Assembly: GCF_002310375.3 (NCBI RefSeq)
Contig: NZ_CP023315.3
Coordinates: forward strand, 2,728,001 to 2,792,000
Source: Caulobacter vibrioides
Lineage (GTDB): Bacteria; Pseudomonadota; Alphaproteobacteria; Caulobacterales; Caulobacteraceae
Direction of reading: 5' to 3'
DNA: 64,000 nt
Shown here: piece by piece, positions 53,340-63,030 of the stretch
Layout: the number at the start of each line of letters is the position of its first letter
Numbering within the stretch: the stretch's first letter is position 1
Program-made: the position numbers and the translations under genes
The notes under the pieces: generated by a model
Database searches by the model: none
The model's input: only the letters and a program-made list of their open reading frames with translations
Told to the model about the DNA's origin: nothing

Positions 53340-55196
53340 CTATTTCGCCGCCTCGGCCTCCGCGCCGAGCCAGGCTGTGCGGAACGCCAGCTGCGCCTCG
53401 GTCGGCTTCAGATCGGCCCTTTCGAACCGCACCACCTCCAGCGTCGGGTCGGCGGCGATGGTCATTGGCGCCTCACGGACTTGACCCCGCTGGATGAACT
53501 TCACGGTCGTCGCCTCGCCCGGCTTCAGGCGATCCAGGGCGTCGGTCCAGTCGCTCTCATTGGCGAACACGAAGCGGCCAATGCTGATGATCCGGTCGCC
53601 GACCTCGATCCCGGCCCCGTAGAGCGGGCTGTTGGGAACCGGCGGGGCGTCCAGCAGCAGCTCCGTCCCGCTGACCTTGACGCGCGCGGCGCCCAGCCAC
53701 GCCTTCTTGGGCGACTTCTGACGCAGCTTCAGACCGGCCCGCTCCAGCAGCGGCGCGAAGTCCGGCAGGGCCGAGCCTTCGATGCTGGCCTTGAAGAAGG
53801 CGTCGGCGAAGGCCTGATCCCCGGTCGTCTTGGCCAGGGCGGCGCGGACGTCAGCGGGCGTATAGGGCTTTTCGGTCACGCCATGGGCGCGCCACATCTG
53901 CTTCATGAAGTCGTCGAGGCTGAGCGGCTTGTCGCGTCCGCGCAGTTGCAGGTCCAAGGCCAGGCCGATCACCGCGCCGTACGGGTAGTACGAGGTGAAG
54001 ATGTTCGGATTGACCGGATCCAGCGCCGCGGCCGCATCGACGAACGGCGCGCGCAGGCTCATCTCCTGCGGCGAGCCATAGAGCCGACCCGGACCGTTGA
54101 CCACGCCGTTCAGCGTGCCGGAAAGACCGGTGAGGAACTCGTCCATCGTCGACTGGCCCGCCCGGCGGATCAGCAGCGGGCCGTAGTACTGGGTAAAGCC
54201 TTCAGCCAGCCACAGCGACGGCGTCGGGTTGGCCTTGGTGAAGTCGAACGGCTCCAGTTCGGCCGGGCGGATGCGCTCGACGTTCCAGGCGTGGAACAGC
54301 TCGTGGCTGGCCGTGCCCAGCTGGCTGAAATTGCCCCGGAACAACGAGCGAGGCTGGCTGATGAAGGTGGAGTTGCGATGCTCCATACCGTCACCGGTGA
54401 TCTGCGGCATGTAGTCGGCGATGAAGGTGTATTCGCCGTAGTCGAACTTCGGCAGTTCGCCGAACACCTTGATGTGCTCGGGCACGATGGCTTTCAGCTT
54501 CGCAGCGAAAATGTCGGCGTCCTCGGGCGTGCCCGGGTCATGCAGGGCCAGCCGGAAGGTGTAGTCGCGCCCCTTATCGGTCACCTTCCACTCGCGCACG
54601 GTCATGGCGCTCAGCTCGGTGGGGCTGTCCATGAAGTACTGCAGGTTCGGCGCCCAGAAGGTGTCGGGCTGGCCTGCCGCGGCGGGCAGTTGGGTGGCGA
54701 TCTTCCAGGCCGGATCGGCGCGTTCGAAGCGCACGCGGATCGGCTTGTCGTCATAGCCCGCCGCCCACAGGAAGGTCGCCGGCATGTTGAGGTGGGCGTG
54801 GGTCTTGTCGACTTGCGAATAGGTGCCGTCCCCACGATCGGCGTAGAGGGTGTAGGTGACCTTCACCGTCCCGTCATGGCCGGACACCGCCCAGCCGTAA
54901 GGGTCGGTGCGATCCACCGTCAGCGGCTTGCCGGCGCCATCGACGGCGCTGACCTGGTAGACGTTCTTGGCGAACTCATGGATCGCGTAGCGGCCCGGCG
55001 AAGACCGCGACATGCGCAGCTTCAGCGCGCCCTTGGGAACCTTGCGGAAGATCGCCGTGATCCGGGCCTCGTGGTGCGCGGCGTTGGGGAACGCGACATC
55101 GTACTGCACAGGCGCGGAGGGACCGGGGTCCTGGGCCGCCGCCGCGCTGGTCGCGACAAGGGTCAAGGCCGACAGGCCGAACAGAAGCTTCCGCAT
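53340..55196 (-). CDS. Exported M61-family metallopeptidase with PDZ domain
   Basis: A 618-residue periplasmic zinc peptidase resembling glycyl aminopeptidases. The signal peptide (KLLFGLSALTLVATSAAAA) precedes an N-terminal beta domain; the catalytic motif is HELFH (298-302) with the third ligand Glu332 in WLAEGFTQYYG. A PDZ-like domain lies near the C-terminus (GAGIEVGDRIISIGRF). ATG 55196 has an upstream GAGGGG; the longer open frame overlapping ftsZ's 3' end is spurious. It is downstream of ftsZ but a terminator separates them. Confidence 0.9.
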   Translation of the reverse strand: MRKLLFGLSALTLVATSAAAAQDPGPSAPVQYDVAFPNAAHHEARITAIFRKVPKGALKLRMSRSSPGRYAIHEFAKNVYQVSAVDGAGKPLTVDRTDPYGWAVSGHDGTVKVTYTLYADRGDGTYSQVDKTHAHLNMPATFLWAAGYDDKPIRVRFERADPAWKIATQLPAAAGQPDTFWAPNLQYFMDSPTELSAMTVREWKVTDKGRDYTFRLALHDPGTPEDADIFAAKLKAIVPEHIKVFGELPKFDYGEYTFIADYMPQITGDGMEHRNSTFISQPRSLFRGNFSQLGTASHELFHAWNVERIRPAELEPFDFTKANPTPSLWLAEGFTQYYGPLLIRRAGQSTMDEFLTGLSGTLNGVVNGPGRLYGSPQEMSLRAPFVDAAAALDPVNPNIFTSYYPYGAVIGLALDLQLRGRDKPLSLDDFMKQMWRAHGVTEKPYTPADVRAALAKTTGDQAFADAFFKASIEGSALPDFAPLLERAGLKLRQKSPKKAWLGAARVKVSGTELLLDAPPVPNSPLYGAGIEVGDRIISIGRFVFANESDWTDALDRLKPGEATTVKFIQRGQVREAPMTIAADPTLEVVRFERADLKPTEAQLAFRTAWLGAEAEAAK

Positions 55197-55273
55197 AAAC
55201 TCATTCCCCTCGCGATCGCGCGGCGAACTTTGCGCCAAGCGCGAGGAGAGTCGCAAGGCGAGCGTCCAAAGCA

Positions 55274-55303
55274 AAACGCCCCGGGAGCGATCCCGGGGCG
55301 TTT
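55274..55303 (-). terminator. Terminator of ftsZ
   Basis: Perfect 13-bp stem (55274-55286 with 55291-55303) and 4-nt loop, followed on the minus strand by TTTTGCTTTGG. It lies about 20 bp past the ftsZ stop. Confidence 0.85.
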
Positions 55304-55323
55304 CGTCAGGTCTTGTCAGTCTT

Positions 55324-56844
55324 TCAGTTGGCCAGGCGGCGCAGGAACGAAGGGATCTCCAGATCCTCGGCGTCATCGGCCTGCGGCGTCTCGATCGGCT
55401 GCAGTTGCGGACGGGCGCCCTGGGTGGAGCGCGCCTGAGGCTGCGGCGCAGAGGCTTGTTGCTCGTAGCGCTGACGACCGCCGCCGAACATCGAGAAGAA
55501 CCCGCCCTGCTTCTGGGGGCGACGCTCTTCGTAGTAGTTGCTCTCGGGGAACAGCGGCTCCTCGGCGACATCATCGACCAGAGGATCGACGATGCGGTTC
55601 ACCGGCCGGGCCGGAGCCGCGGAGATACGCGGTTCTTCAGCGACCGTCGGCTCGTCGTAATACAGTTCGGCTTCCGGCTCGGGGGCCGACATCACGATCT
55701 CGGGCTCCGGCGCCGGCTCGGGCGCGAAGGCCACCGGACGCTCGGCCGGGCGAGCGGCTTCGTAGCGCGCAGTCGGGCGGGCCGGCTCGGGCTGCGGCGC
55801 GGGACGCGAGGTCTCGGCGATCAGCGGCTGGGCCGAGATATTGCGCGAGACGGGCTTGGGCTCGATCTGGGCGATCGAGGCGCCGTCCATGCCGGTGGCG
55901 ACCACCGACACGCGGATGACGCCTTCCAGCGACGGATCGAACGCCGCGCCGAAAATGATGTTGGCTTCCGGATCGACCTGGTCGGAGATCGCGTTGGCGG
56001 CCTCGTCGACTTCCAGCAGGGTCATGTCCATGCCGCCGGTCACGTTGACCAGCACGGCCTTGGCGCCCTTCAGCGAGACTTCGTCCAGCAGCGGGTTGGC
56101 GATGGCGTTTTGAGCGGCCATCAGGGCGCGGTCTTCGCCGGTGCCCTCGCCGGTGCCCATCATCGCCTTGCCCATCTCGGTCATGACCGTGCGGACGTCG
56201 GCGAAGTCGAGGTTGATCAGGCCCGGCAGGACCATCAGGTCGGTGATCGAGCGGACGCCCGAGTGCAGGACCTGGTCGGCCATGCCGAAGGCTTCGGCGA
56301 ACGTCGTGCGCTCGTTGGCGACGCGGAACAGGTTCTGGTTCGGGATGACGATCAGCGTATCGACGTAGCGCTGAAGCTCCTGGATGCCGCTGTCGGCCAG
56401 GCGCATGCGGTGACGGCCTTCGAAGTGGAAGGGCTTGGTCACGACGCCGACGGTCAGGATACCGCGCTCACGAGCGCACTTGGCGATGATCGGGGCCGCG
56501 CCCGTACCGGTGCCGCCGCCCATGCCGGCGGTGATGAAGACCATGTGCGCGCCATCGAGGTGCTCACCGATCTCCGGGAAGCTCTCCTCAGCGGCGCTCA
56601 TGCCCACTTCGGGATGCGCGCCGGCGCCCAGGCCTTGCGTGATCTGTACGCCCAACTGGATGCGACGGTCCGTCTTGGCGAACTGAAGCTGTTGAGCGTC
56701 AGTATTGGCCACCACGAACTCCACGCCCTCGAGGCCCGCCTCGATCATGTTGTTCACGGCGTTGCCACCAGCGCCGCCGACCCCGAAGACCACGATACGC
56801 GGCTTCAGCTCGGTCGTGCGTGGCGCGGAAAGAGAAATAGCCAT
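55324..56844 (-). CDS. ftsZ: Cell division GTPase FtsZ
   Basis: A 506-residue tubulin homologue that forms the cytoplasmic Z-ring. The GTP-binding signature [10 protein letters not shown] is at residues 109-118, [16 protein letters not shown] near the N-terminus, and the T7 loop [12 protein letters not shown] long Pro/Glu-rich linker (about 320-490) and the conserved C-terminal peptide [14 protein letters not shown], which binds FtsA and other partners, follow. The long linker is typical of Caulobacter. The promoter region carries a full CtrA box and GANTC sites; a strong terminator follows. Confidence 0.98.
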   Translation of the reverse strand: MAISLSAPRTTELKPRIVVFGVGGAGGNAVNNMIEAGLEGVEFVVANTDAQQLQFAKTDRRIQLGVQITQGLGAGAHPEVGMSAAEESFPEIGEHLDGAHMVFITAGMGGGTGTGAAPIIAKCARERGILTVGVVTKPFHFEGRHRMRLADSGIQELQRYVDTLIVIPNQNLFRVANERTTFAEAFGMADQVLHSGVRSITDLMVLPGLINLDFADVRTVMTEMGKAMMGTGEGTGEDRALMAAQNAIANPLLDEVSLKGAKAVLVNVTGGMDMTLLEVDEAANAISDQVDPEANIIFGAAFDPSLEGVIRVSVVATGMDGASIAQIEPKPVSRNISAQPLIAETSRPAPQPEPARPTARYEAARPAERPVAFAPEPAPEPEIVMSAPEPEAELYYDEPTVAEEPRISAAPARPVNRIVDPLVDDVAEEPLFPESNYYEERRPQKQGGFFSMFGGGRQRYEQQASAPQPQARSTQGARPQLQPIETPQADDAEDLEIPSFLRRLAN

Positions 56845-56946
56845 GGGACCCTCGCGTCCTTACGCCGAAATCGTCAAATTAGACCTCGGCGACACCCAAT
56901 CGCCGGGGATGCCTCGACGATCGTGTTAACAGAACAACCACCATCG

Positions 56947-56961
56947 TTAATCGGCAGTTAA
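56947..56961. promoter_or_regulatory. CtrA-type box upstream of ftsZ
   Basis: TTAA-n7-TTAA followed by C, an exact CtrA consensus, 103-117 bp before the ftsZ start. CtrA is known to repress Caulobacter ftsZ in swarmer cells. Confidence 0.8.
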
Positions 56962-56972
56962 CTGCATAATCT

Positions 56973-57060
56973 GAGTCGTGGTCTGGTCGAGCGGGGCCGT
57001 TGGATAAATTGTGGCCTATCAACAGAATCCCTCAATGAACCAAAGGTTCTACGGGGATTC
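56973..57060. promoter_or_regulatory. Cluster of three GANTC methylation sites
   Basis: GAGTC, GAATC and GATTC within 88 bp. GANTC is the CcrM methylation target, and methylation is known to support Caulobacter ftsZ transcription. Confidence 0.65.
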
Positions 57061-57129
57061 ACAGGCGCGTGCGACCGAACGCCGCTGATTGCGGTATCGC
57101 CCGAATAGAGCCCCCGCGGGATAACAAAA

Positions 57130-57156
57130 GGCCCGGTCGAGACGCTCGACCGGGCC
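57130..57156 (-). terminator. Terminator of the ftsQA genes
   Basis: Perfect 12-bp stem (57130-57141 with 57145-57156), 3-nt loop, followed on the minus strand by TTTTGTTAT. It separates ftsA from ftsZ, so ftsZ relies on its own promoter. Confidence 0.85.
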
Positions 57157-57214
57157 CTGAAAGTTAAACTGTAGAGTTACTCACGCTTAAAGCTTTGGCG
57201 CGGCCTTCCCCGGA

Positions 57215-58543
57215 TCAGAGGTTGTCGCGCAGCCAGGCGGCGGCCTTGGCCATCGGACTGGCGTTGGGGTCGATGGGACGCTTGCGGGCCATGCCCCCGC
57301 CGGCCAGGGCCTTGGAGGAGACCGCCTCACGCGGGCCAAAGGCCGTGCGATGCAGGACGCCGGCGGCGGCGCAGAAGGCGGGACCCGAGGCGGCGTCGGC
57401 CAGGTGCGGCACCCGGCGAGGACGACCCAGGCGGACAGGACGGTCGAACACACGCACGGCCACTTCGCGTACGCCGGCCAGCTGGCTGGCGCCGCCCGTC
57501 AGCACGATGCCCGCGCCCGGCTCGACCGGAGCGCCCGAGGCCTTCAGGCGCTCGCGCAGCAGTTCCAGGGTCTCTTCGACGCGCGGCTGGATGATGCCCT
57601 TGAGCAGGCTGCGGGGGGCGATCACCGGACCCGCGCCCGGATCGTCGCCGCGCGGCGGCGCCTCGATCATCTCGCGGTCCTCGTTGGCCGAGGCGATGGC
57701 GCTGCCGTGCAAGGTCTTGATGCGCTCGGCGCCGACCACGGAGGTCTGCAGGCCGCGCGCGATGTCCTGGGTCACGTGACCGCCGCCGACGGCCAGGCTG
57801 TCGACATGGCAGAGCGCGCCGTTGTTGAACACCGCCACCGAGGTCGAGCCGCCGCCCATGTCGATGCAGACGGCGCCAAGGTCCATCTCGTCCTCTTCCA
57901 GGGCCGCCAGGGCCGAGGCGAAGGGTGCGGCGACAATGCCTTCGAACGACAGGTGCGCGCGCTCCACGCAGTGGGCCAGCGTATGGAAGATGTTCTCGTT
58001 CACCGAGACGACCAGCAGCTCCAGACCCAGGGCGCGGCCGAACATGGCGCGCGGGTCGCGGATGCCGCGCTGGCCGTCGACCGACCAGGCGATCGGCAGC
58101 AGGTGAATGGGCTTACGGCCCGGAATGCGGACCTGGGCCAGGGCCGAGGCGATGGCGCGCGACAGGTCGCCGTCGCCGATCGGGCGCGCGCCCAGCGAAA
58201 CCTGGGTGTGCACGCGATGGCTGGCCAGCTGACCGCCGGCGGTGCAGACACTGACGCCTTGCACGTGAACGCCGGCCACGGTCTCGGCGCGCTCGACGGC
58301 CTGGGCGATCGCTTGGGCGGCCTCGTCCAGGTTCACGATCGCGCCGCCGCGCACGCCGCGCGACTGGACGTAGCCCACGCCCGCCGTCGTCAGAGTGCGG
58401 TTATCCCGGTGGACGCCGTCAGCCTTCATGATGAAGCACGTCACCTTCGACGCGCCCAGATCGACGGCCGCGATGGCGGGCTGGCGCACGAGCGTCGCCT
58501 TCAGGCCTTCGCGGGCCTGTTTCCGATCCTCCATTCGCGACAT
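57215..58543 (-). CDS. ftsA: Cell division protein FtsA
   Basis: A 442-residue actin-like protein that tethers FtsZ to the membrane. Actin-fold motifs are AAVDLGASKVTCFI (phosphate 1), AVCIDMGGGSTSVAVF (phosphate 2) and GIVLTGGASQLAGV (adenosine). The C-terminal amphipathic helix SPMAKAAAWLRDNL is the membrane anchor. ATG 58543 is preferred over a GTG four codons upstream because a GAGGTGG site is at suitable distance. It follows ftsQ by 30 bp. Confidence 0.96.
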   Translation of the reverse strand: MSRMEDRKQAREGLKATLVRQPAIAAVDLGASKVTCFIMKADGVHRDNRTLTTAGVGYVQSRGVRGGAIVNLDEAAQAIAQAVERAETVAGVHVQGVSVCTAGGQLASHRVHTQVSLGARPIGDGDLSRAIASALAQVRIPGRKPIHLLPIAWSVDGQRGIRDPRAMFGRALGLELLVVSVNENIFHTLAHCVERAHLSFEGIVAAPFASALAALEEDEMDLGAVCIDMGGGSTSVAVFNNGALCHVDSLAVGGGHVTQDIARGLQTSVVGAERIKTLHGSAIASANEDREMIEAPPRGDDPGAGPVIAPRSLLKGIIQPRVEETLELLRERLKASGAPVEPGAGIVLTGGASQLAGVREVAVRVFDRPVRLGRPRRVPHLADAASGPAFCAAAGVLHRTAFGPREAVSSKALAGGGMARKRPIDPNASPMAKAAAWLRDNL

Positions 58544-58573
58544 TGCTATTGCCACCTCAGCCCATCACGTCAC

Positions 58574-59482
58574 TTACGCCCCGTCAGCCGCGGGCTGCCC
58601 AGGCAGCACCGCGTCGCGGGGTCTCACAGCCACCATTTCGGGGTCGCGCAGATCGATCCGCGCAAAACCCATGTCCAGGATTCGCTGCCGTTGGTCGAGC
58701 TGATCCAATTGAATCAGCGCGGATTCTTCATCGATCGCCGGCAGCTGGATCAGCGAGCCGTCCTTCAGCCGCAGATCCCACCGACGATCGTCCACCCGAA
58801 CCATCGCCTCCAGCCGGTCGCGCAGGCGCGGACGCGAGGCGACGGCGGGAAGGATCAGGCCGGCGGCCTGGTCGGCCCCCTGCCCCACCACCAGCGGCAG
58901 CTGCGGGAACCGCGCGGGATCGGCCTCGGTGATCACCTGCCCCTCGCTGTCGATCACCTTCATGCGGCCCTGGTTCTGCCAGACCGCAAGCGCGGGACGC
59001 TCCTCGACGGCGATCAGGACGGTGTCGGGCAGCATGCGCACGACCTTGGCGTCCTTGACCCAGCCCACGCCCTGAACCCGCGTACGAATGTCGGCCAGAT
59101 CCATGCCCAGGGTCGGCTGGTCCAGGTAGAGGCCCGAGGCCTTCAGGATATCGGCCTGGGCGGTGGCCGAGGCCCCGCGGATGTGGACGGTCTTCAGCTT
59201 GAAGCCGGCCGAAGCGAAGCTGTTGTCGACGCCGTGAACCATGGACGCGCCGATGCGCTCGGCGCGATGGCCGGTCGCCAGCATCACCACAAGGCCAAGA
59301 CCCAAGGCCGCGCCGGCCACGCTGAGGGCCACCGTGGGCGACAGGCCCACGCCCCGCGCGGCGTGCAGCTTCGCAGCCGGCTGCGCCTTGCGGGGCGCCG
59401 GCTTGCCTTTGCTCGGACTTGCGGGCGCTTCGGCCCGGGGTCGCCTAGGCTTAGGCGGTCCCCCCCGCACTACAGCGGGCAT
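58574..59482 (-). CDS. ftsQ: Cell division protein FtsQ
   Basis: A 302-residue bitopic inner-membrane protein of the FtsQBL complex. A basic Pro/Ala/Lys-rich cytoplasmic tail is followed by one membrane span ([18 protein letters not shown]), the POTRA domain ([20 protein letters not shown]) and the beta domain ([21 protein letters not shown]). Its start lies inside the 3' end of ddl (32-bp overlap). Confidence 0.94.
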   Translation of the reverse strand: MPAVVRGGPPKPRRPRAEAPASPSKGKPAPRKAQPAAKLHAARGVGLSPTVALSVAGAALGLGLVVMLATGHRAERIGASMVHGVDNSFASAGFKLKTVHIRGASATAQADILKASGLYLDQPTLGMDLADIRTRVQGVGWVKDAKVVRMLPDTVLIAVEERPALAVWQNQGRMKVIDSEGQVITEADPARFPQLPLVVGQGADQAAGLILPAVASRPRLRDRLEAMVRVDDRRWDLRLKDGSLIQLPAIDEESALIQLDQLDQRQRILDMGFARIDLRDPEMVAVRPRDAVLPGQPAADGA

Positions 59483-60425
59483 AAGCGTCCTCCACGATCC
59501 ACAAAACTAAATGATCAAACGGGATCCCGACGTGATCGGCCTGCTCGGGAGCGAGCGAGGTCGGCGTCATGCCGGGTTGCGTGTTGACCTCTAGAAGGAC
59601 CAGAAGGTCGTTAATGTCGTCATAACGGAAGTCCGACCGGGTTACCCCTCGGCAACCAAGAGCGGTATGGGCCAGCTCGGCCATGCGCATCGCCCGATCC
59701 CTTGCGCCGTCAGGGATTGGGGCCGGCAGGACGTGGATGGAACCGCCTTCGGAGTACTTGGCTTCGTAGTCGTAAAAACCTGTGGATGCACGGATATCGG
59801 TCACCGCGAGGGCTCTGGGACCATTTGACTCACCCAGCACGGCGACCGCCAGCTCCATCCCCTGGATGTAGGGCTCGACCATGACTTCCTCGCCAAAGGT
59901 CCAGGACGGCGCGCCGACATCCTCGGGCGGGCGGTTGGCGCCTTCCTTGATGATGAACACGCCCACGGACGAGCCCTCGGCGTTGGGCTTCACGACATAG
60001 GGGGGCTGCAGCACATGGTCGCGCGCGACATCGTGTCGGTTGAAGAGGCCGCCGCCCGGAACGGTGACGCCGGCCGCCGCCAGCACCGCCTTGGCCTTGG
60101 CCTTGTCCATCGCCAGGGCCGAGGCGAGCACGCCTGAGTGGGTGTAGGGCAGCTTCAGCGTCTCGAGAACGCCCTGGACGCAGCCGTCCTCGCCCCATTC
60201 GCCATGCAGGGCGTTGAAGACCATGTCCGGCTTGGTCGCCGTCAGCACCTGGGCGACATCCGGGCCCGGATCGATGCGCGAGACCTTGGCGCCCAGCCGC
60301 TCCAGCGCATCGGCGCAGGCCGCCCCCGACACCAGACTGACCTTTCGTTCCGACGAGGGTCCGCCAAGCAGGATGGCGATGTGGCGGCCGGCCAAGGGGG
60401 CGTCAGCGTGGGGCTGCTGGGTCAT
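59451..60425 (-). CDS. ddl: D-alanine--D-alanine ligase
   Basis: A 324-residue ATP-grasp enzyme joining two D-Ala for peptidoglycan precursors. Diagnostic segments are [48 protein letters not shown], and the metal site [15 protein letters not shown]. It lies between an M28 peptidase gene (163-bp gap with palindromic repeats) and ftsQ. Confidence 0.97.
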   Translation of the reverse strand: MTQQPHADAPLAGRHIAILLGGPSSERKVSLVSGAACADALERLGAKVSRIDPGPDVAQVLTATKPDMVFNALHGEWGEDGCVQGVLETLKLPYTHSGVLASALAMDKAKAKAVLAAAGVTVPGGGLFNRHDVARDHVLQPPYVVKPNAEGSSVGVFIIKEGANRPPEDVGAPSWTFGEEVMVEPYIQGMELAVAVLGESNGPRALAVTDIRASTGFYDYEAKYSEGGSIHVLPAPIPDGARDRAMRMAELAHTALGCRGVTRSDFRYDDINDLLVLLEVNTQPGMTPTSLAPEQADHVGIPFDHLVLWIVEDAYARCSAGGTA

Positions 60426-60439
60426 TTGGCGCTCTAAGA

Positions 60440-60578
60440 TGCCCTCCCCCTCGATGGGGGAGGGTTGGGTGGGGGTGATCGCGCCACGTCGGACGCCTTG
60501 GCGCCCTTCCTAGAGAGGCGGACAGGCTGTGCCAACACCCCCATCCCCGCCCTTCCCCCATCAAGGGGGAAGGGAGCC
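60440..60578. repeat. Intergenic palindromic element, type B
   Basis: Inverted repeat with arms GCCCTCCCCCTCGATGGGGG (60440-60459 on) and CCCCCATCAAGGGGGAAGGG (ending near 60574), plus inner GGGTGGGGGTG / CACCCCCATCCCC pairing. It separates ddl from the M28 peptidase gene. Confidence 0.8.
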
Positions 60579-60588
60579 CTAGACAACC

Positions 60589-61986
60589 CTACTTCGCCGC
60601 CGGCGCCGCCGGCTTCAGCGCGCGGAAATCCACGTCGCTGTCGGCCACCAGATAGATCAGCGAGGTCCAGGCCGCGACGTTCTGGGCCAGTTCGGCGGGG
60701 CGAACCTTGTCCAGCGTGTCGTCCATGGTGTGGTGGTAGTCGAAGTAGCGGCTGGCGTCCTGGTTCAGGTTGATGACCGGCACGCCGGCCCGCTCGATCC
60801 CGCTGATGTCGGCGCCCGCTCCGGCGGCGGGGGTGCGATCGACATAGATCTTCAGCGGCGCCAGCACGCTGGCGGCGGCCTTGACCACCGGATGGTCCAG
60901 CGAGCCCGCCGGAACCTGCAGGCTGTAGATGCGGTCCGCGCCCGTGTCGCTCTCGCCCGCCAGCACCATGGTGGACAGCGCGTCCTTGTGCGCGGCCAGA
61001 TAGGCTTCAGACGAACCGCCGCTCTCTTCAGACCCCCACATCACGACGCGGATCGTACGCTTCGGGCGCTTGGGCAGGTCGCCGATCAGCTTGGCCGCAG
61101 CCGTGGTGATGGCGATGCCGGTGGCGTCGTCCAGGGCGCCGGTGCCGACATCCCAGCTGTCGAGGTGGCCGCCGATGACGATGACCTCGTCGGGCTTTTC
61201 CGAGCCCTTGATGTCGCCCGAGATGTTCCAGGCCACGTTGTTGGGGTTGACGCTCGACTCCAGCTTCAGCTTGACGCGCATCGGGACCTTACGCGCGGCC
61301 AGACGCTCCAGTTGTTCGGCTTCCGGGACGCCGATCGCGGCGGCCGGGATGGTCACGACGCTGTCACCGCTGGCGGTGCCGCCGGTGTGCGGAACGGTGG
61401 AGTCGGACGTCGAGATCGAGCGGATCAGCATGGCGACCGCGCCGCGCTTGGCGGCCTCGACCGGGCCGATCCGCCGCGAGATGCCCGCCGCGCCATAGCC
61501 GGCGCCGTTCTGGGTGCGGACCATCGGCTGGGTGATCACCACGATCTTGCCCCTCAGCGCGCCTTCGGGCGCGGCCATCATGTCGGCGAAGGTCTTGAAC
61601 AGCGCCACCTCGGCCTCGATGCCGCCGGCCGGCGTCGACACCGTGCGGCCAAGGCCCACCGCGCCCAGCTTCATGGCGTAGGGCGCGACCAGTTCGGCGC
61701 TCTCCTCGCCCCGGCTCCACGACGGCTTGGCGAATTCCTCGACCTTGATGTTGGTGAAGCCCAGCGCCTTGAACTTGGCGACCGACCAGTCTTTCGCCTT
61801 GGCCATGGCCGGCGAGCCGACGAGGCGCGGGCCGATATTGGTGGTCAGGTCCTCGGTGATGTCCCAGGCCAGATAGTCGCGCAGGGCCTTGTCCCGCAGC
61901 CCCTCTGCGGTCTTGAGGTCCTGAGCGTGCGCCGCGCCGCAAACAAGGGCGAAGGCGGCGGAAGCGATCAACAGTCTACGGAACAT
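60589..61986 (-). CDS. Exported M28-family metallopeptidase
   Basis: A 465-residue periplasmic zinc aminopeptidase/carboxypeptidase. The signal peptide (RRLLIASAAFALVCGAAHAQ) precedes a protease-associated-type insert (about 120-230) and the M28 catalytic domain: GGHLDSWDVGTGALDDATG (metal His and Asp), WGSEESGGSSEAYL (catalytic Glu), GESDTGAD (metal Asp) and DYHHTMDDTLDKV (metal His). ATG 61986 is chosen; a TTG two codons earlier is closer to the GGAGA site and also possible. It sits between murB and ddl in the division cluster, with palindromic elements on both sides. Confidence 0.92.
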   Translation of the reverse strand: MFRRLLIASAAFALVCGAAHAQDLKTAEGLRDKALRDYLAWDITEDLTTNIGPRLVGSPAMAKAKDWSVAKFKALGFTNIKVEEFAKPSWSRGEESAELVAPYAMKLGAVGLGRTVSTPAGGIEAEVALFKTFADMMAAPEGALRGKIVVITQPMVRTQNGAGYGAAGISRRIGPVEAAKRGAVAMLIRSISTSDSTVPHTGGTASGDSVVTIPAAAIGVPEAEQLERLAARKVPMRVKLKLESSVNPNNVAWNISGDIKGSEKPDEVIVIGGHLDSWDVGTGALDDATGIAITTAAAKLIGDLPKRPKRTIRVVMWGSEESGGSSEAYLAAHKDALSTMVLAGESDTGADRIYSLQVPAGSLDHPVVKAAASVLAPLKIYVDRTPAAGAGADISGIERAGVPVINLNQDASRYFDYHHTMDDTLDKVRPAELAQNVAAWTSLIYLVADSDVDFRALKPAAPAAK

Positions 61987-62089
61987 GAGCAAAGATTCTC
62001 CCCAATGGCGCGGGAGTCATAACACCCGTTCGCGCCGGGGGGAGTCAGCAATGGGGTGATGGGCGATGGAGACCCCGCGCGCTGCTCAA

Positions 62090-62115
62090 AATCCTCCCCC
62101 GCTAGGGGGAGGATT
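62090..62115. repeat. Short type A palindrome
   Basis: A 26-bp perfect-arm palindrome (AATCCTCCCCC - GCTA - GGGGGAGGATT) just after the murB stop. It matches the outer arms of the elements at 28309-28420 and 43425-43538. Confidence 0.85.
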
Positions 62116-62121
62116 GGATAA

Positions 62122-63030
62122 TCACGACCCCGCCCGGCCGATGCGCTTGATCTCCCAGTCCAGCTGGACGCCGGTCTTGGCCAGGACGTCAGCCCGCACC
62201 GCCTCGCCCAGGCCCTCCAGATCCGCCGCCGTCGCCTCGCCGGTGTTGATCAGGAAGTTGCAGTGCAGGGGCGAGAACATTGCGCCGCCGAACGGCTTGC
62301 CACGCCAGCCGGCCTCGTCGACCAGCTTCCAGGACGAGTGCCCCGGCGGGTTCTTGAAGGTCGAGCCGCCGGTCTTTTCGCGGATCGGCTGGGTGGTCTC
62401 GCGGCGGGCGGTGATCTCGGCCATGCGGGCCTTGATCGCCTCGGGTTCGTCGGTCGTCCCCTCGAAGATCGCGTCCAGCACGATGACCGGGTCGCCGTCC
62501 TGCAGCGCGCTGTGGCGATAGGTGTAGTGCAGGTCCTCGACGCTGAGTTCATGCACGCCGCCGGCGCGATCCATCACGCGCACGGACTTGACCACATTGA
62601 CCGTCTCGGCACCGTAGCAGCCGGCGTTCATGATCACCGCGCCGCCGATCGTGCCGGGCACGCCGACATAGAATTCCAGCCCCGCGATGCCGGCGTCCGC
62701 CGCCTTGCGGGCCAGGATGGCGTCGGGCACGGCGCTACCGGCCTTGATGCGATTGTCGCCCAGCGCCTCGACGCCGTTGAAGCCCTTGCCCAGGCGGATG
62801 ACCACCCCGTCGACGCCGCCGTCGCGGACCAGGAGGTTCGACCCTACGCCGATCGCCATGACCGGGACGCTGGGATCCAGCGCTTTGAGAAAATCCGACA
62901 GGTCCTGCTCGTCAGCGGGCAGGAACACCACGTCGGCCGGACCGCCGACCCGGAACCAGGTGAACGGCGCCAGCGCCTCGTCGATCAGCAGCTTGCCGCG
63001 GACGGCGGGCAGTTGGGTCTTCCAGGTCAC
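62122..63030 (-). CDS. murB: UDP-N-acetylenolpyruvoylglucosamine reductase
   Basis: A 302-residue FAD enzyme that reduces UDP-GlcNAc-enolpyruvate to UDP-MurNAc. FAD-binding segments are [17 protein letters not shown] and [30 protein letters not shown] and [10 protein letters not shown] hold the active-site residues. Start GTG 63030 overlaps the murC stop (GTGA); the longer open frame lies inside murC and is rejected. Confidence 0.96.
   Translation of the reverse strand: MTWKTQLPAVRGKLLIDEALAPFTWFRVGGPADVVFLPADEQDLSDFLKALDPSVPVMAIGVGSNLLVRDGGVDGVVIRLGKGFNGVEALGDNRIKAGSAVPDAILARKAADAGIAGLEFYVGVPGTIGGAVIMNAGCYGAETVNVVKSVRVMDRAGGVHELSVEDLHYTYRHSALQDGDPVIVLDAIFEGTTDEPEAIKARMAEITARRETTQPIREKTGGSTFKNPPGHSSWKLVDEAGWRGKPFGGAMFSPLHCNFLINTGEATAADLEGLGEAVRADVLAKTGVQLDWEIKRIGRAGS

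Larger units (their letters stand above)
56845..57214. other. ftsZ promoter region between ftsA and ftsZ
   Basis: 370 bp containing the ftsA terminator near ftsA, three GANTC sites (56973-56977, 57025-57029, 57056-57060) and a CtrA box closer to ftsZ. Relatively AT-rich around 56920-57030. No coding gene is seen. Confidence 0.8.

Noticed and set aside
55197..55574. Extension of the M61 peptidase frame by 126 codons into the ftsZ 3' region
   Set aside because: It is Arg/Ser-rich shadow sequence crossing the ftsZ terminator; the signal peptide at ATG 55196 is a clear start.
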